In this document: in pieces, positions 22,733-32,899 of the stretch
Layout: each line of letters begins with the position of its first letter
Numbering within the stretch: position 1 is the first letter of the stretch
Assembly: GCF_901000735.1 (NCBI RefSeq)
Contig: NC_081544.1
Coordinates: 14,872,524 to 14,936,523 of the forward strand
DNA from: Corylus avellana
Taxonomy: Eukaryota > Streptophyta > Magnoliopsida > Fagales > Betulaceae
Reading direction: 5' to 3'
DNA: 64,000 nucleotides
The notes under the pieces: model-generated
What the model was told of the DNA's origin: nothing
Database searches by the model: none
What the model saw: the letters and a program-made list of their open reading frames with translations, nothing else
Made by a program: the position numbers and the translations under genes

Positions 22733-24209
22733 GAGAATAAGAGGAGAACAATGGTCTGGCTAAAGACGTTAAACTTAGAGCTCATGGGAGGCACCCCATA
22801 GTTTATCCAGTTATTTTTCTATTTGTTTTTCAATTTATTTTTGTCTTTAGTTTTATTTTTGTTTCCTTTTTATTTGTTTAGTGTTTTATTTTGCAGAGAC
22901 AAGTGTGCTTCAATTCAAGTTTGGGGGTGTGCTATGAGCCATGCTATTCCAGACAATTTCATCCATATCCCGGGTAAATTCTTTCCATGTTATAGACACA
23001 TTGGGGATAATGTGTAATTTAAGTTTGGAGGTTATAGGAGACACTTTACACACACTTTGTCCTAGTTTTATTTTATTTTTATTTTTGTTGTTTGTGAAAA
23101 GAAAAGAATATATATATATATATATAATCATGTTTGTCTTAAAATTTTGGTTGATCTTTAAAATTATTATTTGATTTCATTGGTGAGCTTCAAATTTTGA
23201 ACACATGATTTGATAATTGAGTTTTTAGTTTGGTTACTTGCTTAAGACAGTTGAGAATTCACATGTTTGATCTGATCTTACACAAGCACATTAGCACATA
23301 ATTTGTGGGGTATGACATGAAGTTTGATGTGTGTGTTTCTATGTCTTGGGTGAAACTGGATGAATTATTAAATTGATACTTTGGCATATATATATATATA
23401 TATGTGTGATAAAAATTAAAATTAAAATTAAAAAAAAAAAAAAAAAAAAAGCTTTTCACTAAGTAACTGGACCTCTTGCCTCAAAGCATTGAGTGTTCAC
23501 GTCAAAAGGTGAAAATTTTTTATCTGGTTAATGTCATGGTTAGTTTGGTTTCGTAGCCTTTTTTACTCAAGTTAGTAAGTCCTAAGGGTATCTATACACC
23601 TAATGCCCTAAAACCATCTAGTTTGCGAGTCATTGACTTAACACTTGTTACATGGGTCAATTAGAAAGTTTAAGGGAACCAAACATTGTACAACTTGACG
23701 AAGAAGAAAAAAAAAAGAAAAAAAAAATATGTCATTGCTGTTCATTCTAATTGGGATTTCAATGAACTTTGAGATATTGAGACATTACAATTTGAAAATA
23801 ATTGAAAGCTTCATATTTATGTGCTAGTCCACTTTACACTAATTTGAATTTGTGATGCCTTAACTTGTCTTTCGTAAGTAATTAGACTTTAAAATTCTAA
23901 TTTATTATGAAGATGGAGTTTATCGTTTTTAAGCTTGCTAATGAATGAGAATCATAGTTTTGAGTGATATTTTAATTTTTGGATAAACATGAACTCTTGC
24001 ATGATGTTTGTGGGTAACATTCCTAGAAAACCCTCACGAGACTTCACTCATCATCTAGGGAATTCCTAGGGGTTTAAAAGGCTTGTTGCATATGCTAAAT
24101 ACAATCGTACATCCCACGAAAGATGGATTTATCTTTTCATTTTCTATTTTTCCATTTAGCTTTTAGTATCATATTGCCAATGGACTAGCAATATGTAAGT
24201 TTGGGGGTC
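22733..24209 (+). other. 3' non-coding internal region of element E
   Basis: No gene is seen. It contains an internal AAGTTTGGGGG tract (about 22917), a hairpin (22996-23015, one G-T pair) followed by a weaker purine tract, TA and poly(A) simple repeats (23110-23130, 23390-23455, 23700-23730), and the terminal polypurine tract AAGTTTGGGGGTC at 24197-24209. Confidence 0.7.
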
Positions 24210-26225
24210 TGTTAAGTGCCACAATATTCACATTTTAGCCCTTAAACTTGTATGTGTTAATTCCTTAGTGCTGTTAGTTTATGCCATTTTATTCATTTTC
24301 TATATTTTCTGTGTCTTTGTAGGCCCTTGGAAGAAAAGGAAGAAAACCTGGAAGTATTGGGCTTAAAGAGCAAATTCGGGAAAAGCTGGAGGCTCTGTAG
24401 TGCGATCGATCGCAGGGGTCTTGCGATTGAGCGCACTACAAGCAAAAGGACCAGACGAGCACAAGGCGTGCGCTCGTGCACACACAAGGAGACTCGATCG
24501 CAGACGTGTGATCGAGCGCTGCGATCGATCGCACCCGTGCGATGGAGAACAATGAGCTGCAGCCAAAATGCCATTTCTTTTCATATTAGGGTTTTCCAAG
24601 TACCACTTGTAATATGACTGTTGTGCAAATTTATTTAACTCGCAAGTGCATGAATCAATTGTAGTTTAATAGATTGTAAGTGCGAAGTCGATCCCACAAA
24701 GAATTGTATTCTTGGAAGAGCAATTTATATCTCAACTAATTAAATCCTCACATAGTTCCAAAATGATTTTGAATTGTGGTTTTAAAAATTAAAAGACAAA
24801 CATAAACTAATTAAAATAAAGTAAGAGATAAAATACTAAGGTTTGAGAATTCATACTCACCGAATCACAATAACATACTTCCATGTTTATTAATATTAAT
24901 ATGAAGTTCTCACAATTAAAATCTTAGATATGTTTTACTATGCTTCAAACAATTAATCAAAACTGTCTCATGTATCTATTCATTGCACAAATCACAAGAG
25001 GAATCCAATATCAATTAAATCATCAAATGTATCCGTAAATCACAAAAGATATCTAATTTTAATTAAAACACCAAATGTATCCGTAGAACAAATCACAAGG
25101 GATATCCAATTATTTAGGAAAATAAAATCAAGAAATCAATTATGTGAAATTATCTTAAGTCATCAAGTCTATCCTTGAATCACAAAAGCTATCCAAGAAT
25201 CACTCCACACATTGAAAAGAAGTAAAACAATTGAAATATTAAACCCAAAAAAATCAGATAAATAAAGACTTACATGAAAGTATTGATATTTTTCATCGGT
25301 GAGGCTTCATTCCCAACCTTAGTTGGGAATTTAGCTCCACATAAAAATAAAACCTAAATCTAAAAAAAAAAAACATAAACTAAAAAGAGAAAAACTGTAT
25401 AATTTTGCTCTCTGGAATTCTACCTCTTTTCTTGAATGCAAATAAGTCTATTTATAGGCTTAGGGAAGTCTTAGAAGCCCAAGTAAACCTAGATAATTCG
25501 GAGGTCTGTCCCCCAGTCAAAATACAAGTCTGAAATCGGAATAAGATTCGTCCAAATTTGTATCCTTTAATTGTGGGGCGATTTTGGCATAGTAACCGCC
25601 CGAATTAGGAAAATCCTATTTCACAACAAATTGTAGTATTTTGAGTTAGCTTTCCAATGCTATTTGAATTACTTCAATCTGATATTTGAGAAGAAAGTTA
25701 TAATCAAAATACTCAGACGTGTACAAAATCTGAATTTGAATCCGATCCGAAATCTTATCCAATCTGATCTTTAATCCGATTTAACATTTTCCTTGGATTT
25801 GGTTGAACTTAACCACATCATCCAGGTCTTTTCAAAGTATGCTTTCTTCCAAACTTCGCATTTTTCCCTTTAAATATGTAGTTTTTCTTTAATGACCTAC
25901 AAAACACTAAAAATACAAAACTAACACAAAATATTAAATAACGACACAGCTAAAGGATTAACTAATGTAAATAAAGGGGTCCAAATATGCAATATTTGGC
26001 ACTTATCAAGGACTAAACCCTACGAATTTTATAAGTTTACTAGTGTGTCAAGGACTTCTAAAGGCCTATAAATAGACCTCTTAGCTTCTAGGAAAAAGTG
26101 GGGAGAAAGAGGCACAAGTTCTGGAAATGAACTAAATGCTAAATCAAGAAGAGTTTGGGTTTTTCTTCTCTTCCACCTATTATTTTTTGTTATGTAGTTT
26201 ATAATTTGTTTAGGGCTAGATTGAA
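24210..26225 (+). repeat. 3' LTR of element E, interrupted and cut by a gap
   Basis: The LTR runs 24210-24618, resumes at 26014 after the solo LTR and its target duplication, and is lost in the gap at 26226. GATCGATCGC-type motifs lie at 24401-24536 and the TATA region (GCCTATAAATAGACC) near 26066. Confidence 0.8.
24619..26008 (-). mobile_element. Solo family-A LTR, minus orientation, in the E 3' LTR
   Basis: Its reverse complement is a complete family-A LTR (1390 bp). The flanks are ATGAC (24614-24618) and AGGAC (26009-26013). The undisturbed E 5' LTR reads AGGAC at this point, so the left copy has mutated once. Confidence 0.9.
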
Positions 26226-26325
26226 NNNNNNNNNNNNNNNNNNNNNNNNNNNNNNNNNNNNNNNNNNNNNNNNNNNNNNNNNNNNNNNNNNNNNNNNNNN
26301 NNNNNNNNNNNNNNNNNNNNNNNNN
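26226..26325. other. Assembly gap (100 N)
   Basis: Exactly 100 N within the E 3' LTR. The rest of that LTR, and perhaps the left end of the CACTA-like element, are missing. Confidence 0.99.
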
Positions 26326-26439
26326 TTAATTATTTGTTTAAAAAAAATATTAGATAACAAAATTTAATTGGTACCTATATTAGGTAACAAAATTTAATTG
26401 CTATAGGTATAATTGGTATATGGTTATTAATTAATATTA

Positions 26440-26650
26440 GGTAACAAAATATATATGTCTATTAATTAATAATAAAAATTATGCAATGCTTTCACTATAT
26501 ATGGTTATTATATATATATATATATGTCTGTGTGTGTGCGCGCGCGCGCGAATCTTTAATTTATTTGGAAATAATTAATATTAGATAACAAAATATATAT
26601 AGTTATTAATTAATAATAGAAATTATGCAATACTTTCATTATATGATTAC
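26440..26650 (+). repeat. 70-bp direct repeat around a TA/TG/CG microsatellite
   Basis: Two similar units (about 26443-26510 and 26577-26645), sharing ATTAATTAATAATA and ATTATGCAAT, flank a run of TA dinucleotides, then TG, then CG repeats (26508-26550). The run is almost fully alternating purine-pyrimidine. Confidence 0.7.
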
Positions 26651-26654
26651 TTTC

Positions 26655-26713
26655 TTGACGTGTCACATGTGGCATGTCAAGAAATTCTCTACGTGCCACA
26701 TGTGACACGTCAA
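26655..26713 (+). repeat. Perfect 20-bp inverted repeat, TGACGTGTCA type
   Basis: TTGACGTGTCACATGTGGCA at 26655-26674 is the exact reverse complement of 26694-26713, with a 19-bp spacer. The same TGACACGTCA core recurs nearby and again at 27545-27870, suggesting subterminal repeats of a DNA transposon. Confidence 0.8.
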
Positions 26714-27128
26714 TAATTTATTGACGTGTCTACTGTGAACACGTCAAAAACCTCATCGAGAAGGCGCGACCCCCCAATTGGACCCCTTTTTCTTTTTCTT
26801 TTTTTTTCTTTTTTTCTATCCTTTTCCCTCCTCTTTTTCTTTCTCATCCCGCGTGCGCCCATAGCCTTCCCTTTCAAATAAGTTTGATGGGGTTTGTTAA
26901 TTTTGTCATTTTTTTTTCTTTTCTTTTTCTTTTCCTCTTCTAGAAGAGATCTCTTCCTTATTTTTATTTTTTTTCCTTTCTCCTTCTCCTTTCAACTAAT
27001 TTCTTCTCCCAAATTCCTTTTTTCTGCTTGTCTATCCGTTCTCACTTATATATATATTATTTTTTTCTTCTTCTTCTTCTTCTCACGCTCACCTCCTTTG
27101 TTTGTAACTTAAACAAAAGAAAAAAAAA

Positions 27129-27173
27129 ATGGAGAGAGAAGGGAATGGGTCTGAATATTTGTGGATTTTAAGG
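27129..27173 (+). other. Possible captured first exon between TGACACGTCA repeats
   Basis: A 350-bp CT-rich stretch resembling a plant 5' leader ends in an A-run and an ATG at 27129. About 15 codons (MEREGNGSEY start) follow up to a possible splice donor AAG-GTATAA near 27172. It lies between the two groups of subterminal repeats, as gene fragments do in Pack-CACTA elements. I do not recognise the peptide. Confidence 0.2.
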
Positions 27174-27907
27174 TATAAATGCTTGAATTTTAATTATTCT
27201 AGATCGATTAGTCTCTTATATAGATTTTTTTTGGTTAAATTTGCTAACCCACTTTTAGATTTGTTCTTCCACATTATTTGGGGGTTTGAAGTATTTTAGG
27301 AATTTCTACCGGATGTTTAGAAATCGGAGTACTTGTGTAGTGAATTCATGATGAGATTTTGGGAATTTTCCTTCAAAAGTTAGATATATATGGGTGTTCA
27401 ACATTTGTAGGGATTTATATGGGTTTTGAGTTGCAACTGGATTTTTGATGATAAATTAAACATGAAGTAAATTTAATTGAAAAAAAATCTTCAGGAAATT
27501 TTTTTTAAAAAAAAATTATGATTTTTTTTAATAATTTTTTAAACTTTAGTGACGTTCCATTTTTTGACACGTCAAAAAAAAAAAAATTTTGACGTGTCAC
27601 TTTTTGACACGTCAATAAATTATGATGTGTTAAAACTGCCACATTAAAAAAAAAAAAATTTGACGTGCCAATTTCTGACACGTCAAAAATTTTTTGACGT
27701 GTCAGAAATTTTTTTTAACGTGCCACTTTTTGACACATCAAAAATTATTGACATGTTAAAAGTGACATGTCAAAAAATCACCGTTTTTGACACCCATAAT
27801 TTTAACAACACACGTCAATAATGACACGTCAGTAAATTTTAGTGACATGTCAGACCACCTAACACGTCAAAAACTGCCTACCAGGAAAAAATTCATTTTT
27901 TGTAGTG

Positions 27908-30152
27908 GATGAGTCATGATGCTTAAGCTTGCAGTGACACTGTTAATGTTCTCGTTAAACTACTAATTGTGTCAATATCATCCATAAATTATCAAAAAAC
28001 TTTCATCTCTCAGAAGGTCAGTAAACAGACAAAAATGACTTTTTTTTAAAAAAAAAAAAAAAAATCAATAAAACAAAAGTATTCTTACAAATCAAAAATT
28101 TCAAGAAAATTATAAATTAAAAAAAATTAAGAATATTTAATTTTTTTTTAAAAAATCTTATTAAGAGAGTTCTGTCATTGAAAGGGATATTGACATTTTT
28201 TTATAATTTAGGAGGAATTGATTGTTTGTAGTTAGAAAAAACATTAATAATTGGGTAATAGTTCGTAAAGAACATGTACAAAACAAAAGAAAAATTACTT
28301 AAAACATGATAATTCAGTTAATATAAAGCATGAATGAAAAATAGTTATGAAAAATAATATATGAAAAAAAAAAAAAAAAGTTAAAAATTTATAGAAAAGA
28401 AGATTATTCTTACAATAGTAGTTGAAGTGTCGCACATGGAAGTCATCGTGGGGGTGGGGTTTTTCCATTGGCCAATGAGAAGCAGTTGCGTCAAGAAGTC
28501 TCCGTCCACCACGTGTCATGAGTTTTCTTTGGAGTTGTCTTTGGGAGAGTTTTTGTCGCATTCTGAGACGCGTGGTGGTCACTCTGACAGTCGCGGATCT
28601 AAAACCCCTTTTTATTGTCCAGTTTTTCTAACTTTAACCTACTTTCGATTCCGGGAATCCCCGCCCCCAATTATTGACCCTCTGCCCAATTGGAACGCGC
28701 CACGTCTCTTTTTGCCAGATTCTCACGAATAGCACTTCGGATGGACGCAGCGAACTGGCAGTGAGAGAGAGACCCCATTGTTGATGTTGGGCTTCTACCG
28801 AACCCAGCGGTCGGCTTGAGCCTTCAAGCCATCAGCCATGAGCCACATTCTAATTTAATTTGAAACTACCTACGAGTCTACGTGGCACGCGCATGTGATG
28901 GTGATGGTGCTGGTGCTGCACTACACCAACATTTCTCCTTTCTTTTTCTTTTTTTCTTTAGGGAGAGAGAGAGAGCTTTATGTTATGAAAAAAGAAAAAT
29001 GTTAAAATCTAATAAAATTATTATCCATCAAAATTTTAGGTGGCAAAGTGCACATGCTCAAGTTGATGTAAAATGGTACATGGCCCAAGTTAATGACAAA
29101 ATATACTTTGCCACATAGGATTTTGATGGGCAAAATGTGAAAATTTTATTAAATTTAAGCATATCTCTATAAAAAATATCATCAAACAAAATATGTACGG
29201 CCAAATTCTTCAAATTATAATTCTTTTAACCTACATCCTCCATCTTATTTTCAATCAAATTAATTAAAAATATGTAAAAAAGTTCTAATTATTATCTTAT
29301 AATAGAAATTTCAAAACAGGAGGGGAAAAAAAAAATTTAAAGCATCATATGAACAGGAGCGAAACTAGCATTTAATGTTTATGGCTTTAGGGTTTTCTTT
29401 TACGTTCTTTTTTTCAGGGGGTCCGAATCTAAATAATTGTGGCCCGATTTTTATTTTTGTTGGTTAATTTTTTATTTTAAGGGTAAGATCATAATTTTAT
29501 ATATTTTTATTATCAATTTTTTAAAAAAAATGGAGACCATCATGGACAAGTCTTGAGCAGGAGGTGACAAAATGAAAAATAGAAGCCAGAAACAGCCAAA
29601 ACACAAGTGGATCTTTTGACATCTCCCCTTTATAATAAATGTTAAATAATATTTTTAAAATAGTATATAATATTTTTTTAAAAAGTGCGGTTAGCAGAAA
29701 ATGTCCCAACAAAGGTAGCGCTGAATATGGAGACAGCAAGAGGACCATCGATGATTCGATAGTGGTTGTCCAAATGGGGAGTGAGCTCAGTGAGGTCAGC
29801 ACAAAAGTGGAGGGGCTATTACTTTTACTTATTATTTTAATCTTTCAAAGTGTCTGTCGTTTTTTATTTAATAATACAAAGTGTCTGTCGTTTTTTTATT
29901 TAATATTACAAAGTGCATGCCTTTTGCTACCAACCAAAGGCTAACATTAAAAAAAAATCTTGAAGGGGTAGTTTAATTGATTAAAAATTACGTTTTATGA
30001 AGTAAAGGTCATTAATTTGAATTTATCTCCTTTCTCGTGTGTGGACATGTTAAAAAAAAAAAAAAAAAAAGATTGTCTTTGCAATCCCACCCCTTCACTT
30101 ACCCATGACTTCCAATAATACTATAAATAAAATTTAATAATAATAATAATCT

Positions 30153-30186
<34 letters not shown>

Positions 30187-30959
30187 AATTTGTCTTTTTC
30201 AAAAAAAAATTTTGTGACGCTTATAGTTCTAAGCATCCATATGCTTAGATCCAAATGTGTTTTCTCAAAAAAAAAATCTTAGATCAGCCCTTCTATATTA
30301 CACTGCTATCTAATCACTATTTTAAAATGACCTTTTTTTTATGAATCTTTTTCTTTTGTTTTTTCTTTTAAGAATACTGATAGTAGATTATAAAAGATGA
30401 TGCTGTCTCCAATAAAGTGGAACTTAAATTTCCAATTCTTTTAAAGATTATGATAATTAATGAATTTTTCTTTAAGCTTTTGATGGGCATAACTTATAAA
30501 GAAAGTGGCCTTTCACTATAACAGCATGCTATGAAAATGTTAAGATTTTCCTTTCGAATGATGAACATGTTCTCTTTTTATTTTTTAATGGTGATGTAAT
30601 TTTTAAAATTATCCCTAAATTTGAGATTATTATTATTAAATTTTGATTTAATTGTAATTTTAAAAGTCACATTACATTTTAAAGATGAAATGAGAAATAT
30701 AAACCCTACTTCTAATATTACTCTTTCACCTTTGAATGGAGCTTCTGGCCTTCTAGCGCATTTAGATACAACTTCTTTATTATATTGATAGGGAGAATGC
30801 AGAGGAGTCAATAGATAAAATTTTGTAAAACACTTTTTCACTTTTCAAATGTTAGATAGTACTTTTTTAATAATAGTTATCTAAACAAATTTTTTAAATA
30901 TGGTTTTCATCACTTAAAATACTATTAAAGTATTGATTAAATGATACAAATACTTCAGG
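27908..30959. other. AT-rich intergenic region, no supported gene
   Basis: I see no convincing gene. The 28427-28740 part is less AT-rich and has CACGTGTC (G-box-like) and open frames of about 100 codons without recognisable motifs. There are poly(A), a TA run (30155-30183) and T-rich simple sequence. The fold-back element at 29001-29160 is listed separately. Confidence 0.5.
29001..29160. repeat. Fold-back (MITE-like) element, about 160 bp
   Basis: The left arm (29001-29050) and right arm (29103-29160) are imperfect inverted repeats sharing CATCAAAAT, GTGGCAAAGT and TAATAAAATT blocks, with a 50-bp centre. No clear target duplication was found. Confidence 0.55.
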
Positions 30960-31091
30960 CCTCTAAAGGAAATGCCGAGTCCTCCCTAGGGTTTCTTCGC
31001 GGAAAACCTAGAGGCGAGGGTTGAGTCTTTCTTCCGGCTATGGACGTGAAAGGCCAAACGGTAGAAGCAAATTGTGGAATTGTGTAGAATG
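30960..31091 (+). mobile_element. 5' part of the LINE, upstream of the Copia insertion
   Basis: A GC-richer stretch ending GAATG at 31087-31091, duplicated after the Copia element at 36864-36868, so this sequence was once contiguous with 36869. It is probably the 5' region or ORF1 remnant of the LINE that continues there. The exact start is not certain. Confidence 0.5.
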
Positions 31092-31864
31092 TGTTGGAAA
31101 TAATTTTGGATGGTGCACAAATTCTCATTGATATAAAATAATTACAATATGAATATTAATAATAAAATAAATAAAATACAAGAGATGAAAATAGAGTATG
31201 GAAAGATCTCACAATGCTATAGAATCACGCAAGAGCGTTGTCCTTAAAAGTTGATTCGTGCCTCCCAGAGTGTATAACTCGGTGCGATCGGATCTCTTGA
31301 CACGCAACCTTCCAGGATTAGACTATAGCGTCTACCTTCGTTAAGGACGCACTTCCAAGAACGAAGATTAATAGAACAACCCTTTAATCTTCCTTTGCGA
31401 AAATAATCTCATTATTTTTTAGAGCAATATATAAAAAAAAAAAGAAACATATAAAATTCTATATATATATCCCCAAGTACTCGTGGTGTGTCTTATATAA
31501 ACATGATAGTTGGCTTAGTACGAAGAATCCATTATAATATCCAAAGCATTGAAAGCAGTGAGTGCAATTTATGTTCCAAATGGTCATCTGCTGGGATTTA
31601 TGACCAAACGGTCAAAACACTTTAAGAAGAATAAAACTCGTTAATGACCCAAAGGTAGAAACGTAAAACTTATTAATAAAATGTCAAAATACTTGACAAT
31701 TAATCCCAACTGTCAAAACCATAAAGCTGATTTTTCTTTCATTAAAACTCATGATCAAATGGTAAAAAGTTTAAGAGATTGCAAACGGTCAATAAGAAAT
31801 TTAATCTTAAAGTCAAAGAAAATAATGAGTTTAACACAAGTGTTTGTAACACACAATTACAACA
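31092..31864 (-). repeat. 3' LTR of the Copia element
   Basis: It matches 36094-36863 at almost every position. It lies next to the polypurine tract, which fixes it as the 3' LTR of a minus-strand element. Confidence 0.9.
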
Positions 31865-32149
31865 ATCCCCCACATGTTACAAACATTAGAATAAGAGGAG
31901 ATTTAAAGCATGTATCGATGTGGTACCCGAAGATTTTAACCACACCTAGGATAAATAATTTAGGAACTTAATGAATTGTGGTAGAGTTAAACTCTTTTAA
32001 CCAAATCCACAAGTTGACCAAACTTATCATCCACATAACTTTCTCCCAAAATCAAATGAAATCAAATCAAAAAAAAATTTTGAAATCAAATCAAATAAAG
32101 AAAATTGGGTTGTTCTATAGCGAGTTGGCGCCTTATACAGGCCATGCGC

Positions 32150-32520
32150 CTCTAGGCTTCATGAGTGCTCTAGAGACTTGCCAAAGTCTCATAGGAGGCG
32201 GCACCACCTCCACACTCACATAGGTAGTGTCCATCAAGAATGTGTGCAGAGAACATCACATCCCAACAAGTAGGGACTATGGACCCATTAAGAGTTTTAA
32301 ACTCATCCTTACTCACTCTGCATCTTTTGTTATTACACCATAAAGTGGCTTTCATGAGCGCTCTAGAGACCTACCCAAGTCTCATAGGAGATAGCACATC
32401 CACACTCATATAGGTGGTATCCATCAGGAGTGTGTGCAGGAAACACCCCATCCCAACAGGTAAGGACTATGGACCCATTAAGAGCTTTAAGTTCACCCTT
32501 AATCACCCTGCATCTTGTAC
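32150..32520 (-). repeat. Imperfect tandem duplication (about 193-bp unit) in the Copia 3' interior
   Basis: About 32154-32325 and 32347-32520 share long blocks, including ACTATGGACCCATTAAGAG, CCACACTCA-ATAGGT and ATGAG-GCTCTAGAGAC, in the same order. The unit lies between the RNase H remnant and the 3' LTR and has no clear coding content. Confidence 0.75.
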
Positions 32521-32899
32521 TATCTTAGACCATAGGGATGGACTCATTACTAATCTTCTCAACAAGATAGTTAATAAACATAAATTGACAGTATCATACC
32601 TTATTTCACTTGTGACTTCGTTTCCCATTAAACCTCATTCATGGGATCTCCAATCACAGAGGTTGGGTATCAATCACAGTGTCATGATTTGGGTATCAGT
32701 CATATCCCCCTCGATGCTTCTCTCACTAGCCTTCTTGCTAGTGGCATGGTCAAAGAATCTGCAGAATTCTTTTATGACCACACAAAGTCCATGGACATAT
32801 ACCGGTCTCAATAAGCTGCCTCACAATATTGTGCACTTTCTCATTATAAATTCTTTACTCGAGCTTTGGCAGCCTGACAATCACAATAAACACATAGAT

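Larger units (their letters stand above)
18299..26225 (+). mobile_element. Non-autonomous Ty3/gypsy-like element E with two nested solo LTRs
   Basis: The order is a 5' LTR (18299-20999, split by a solo LTR), a primer-binding site (21006-21023), a motif-bearing leader, a decayed full-length gag (21303-22732), a non-coding 3' region, a polypurine tract (24197-24209) and a 3' LTR from 24210, split by another solo LTR and cut by the gap at 26226. The LTR starts TGTTAAGTGCC at 24210; at 18299 the first two bases differ. There is no pol. Confidence 0.82.
26655..27907. mobile_element. CACTA-like transposon, right end and subterminal repeats
   Basis: The sequence ends TTTTTTGTAGTG at 27907; its reverse complement begins CACTACAAAAAA, the usual start of plant CACTA elements. 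Inside this end, at 27545-27870, are more than ten TGACACGTCA-like units in both orientations, and at 26655-26760 there are more. The left end is not found and may be in the gap at 26226-26325. No transposase is visible. Confidence 0.5.

Noticed and set aside
28427..28732. Overlapping 95- and 101-codon frames on opposite strands
   Set aside because: No motif, no start context and no splice partners; only somewhat lower AT content.
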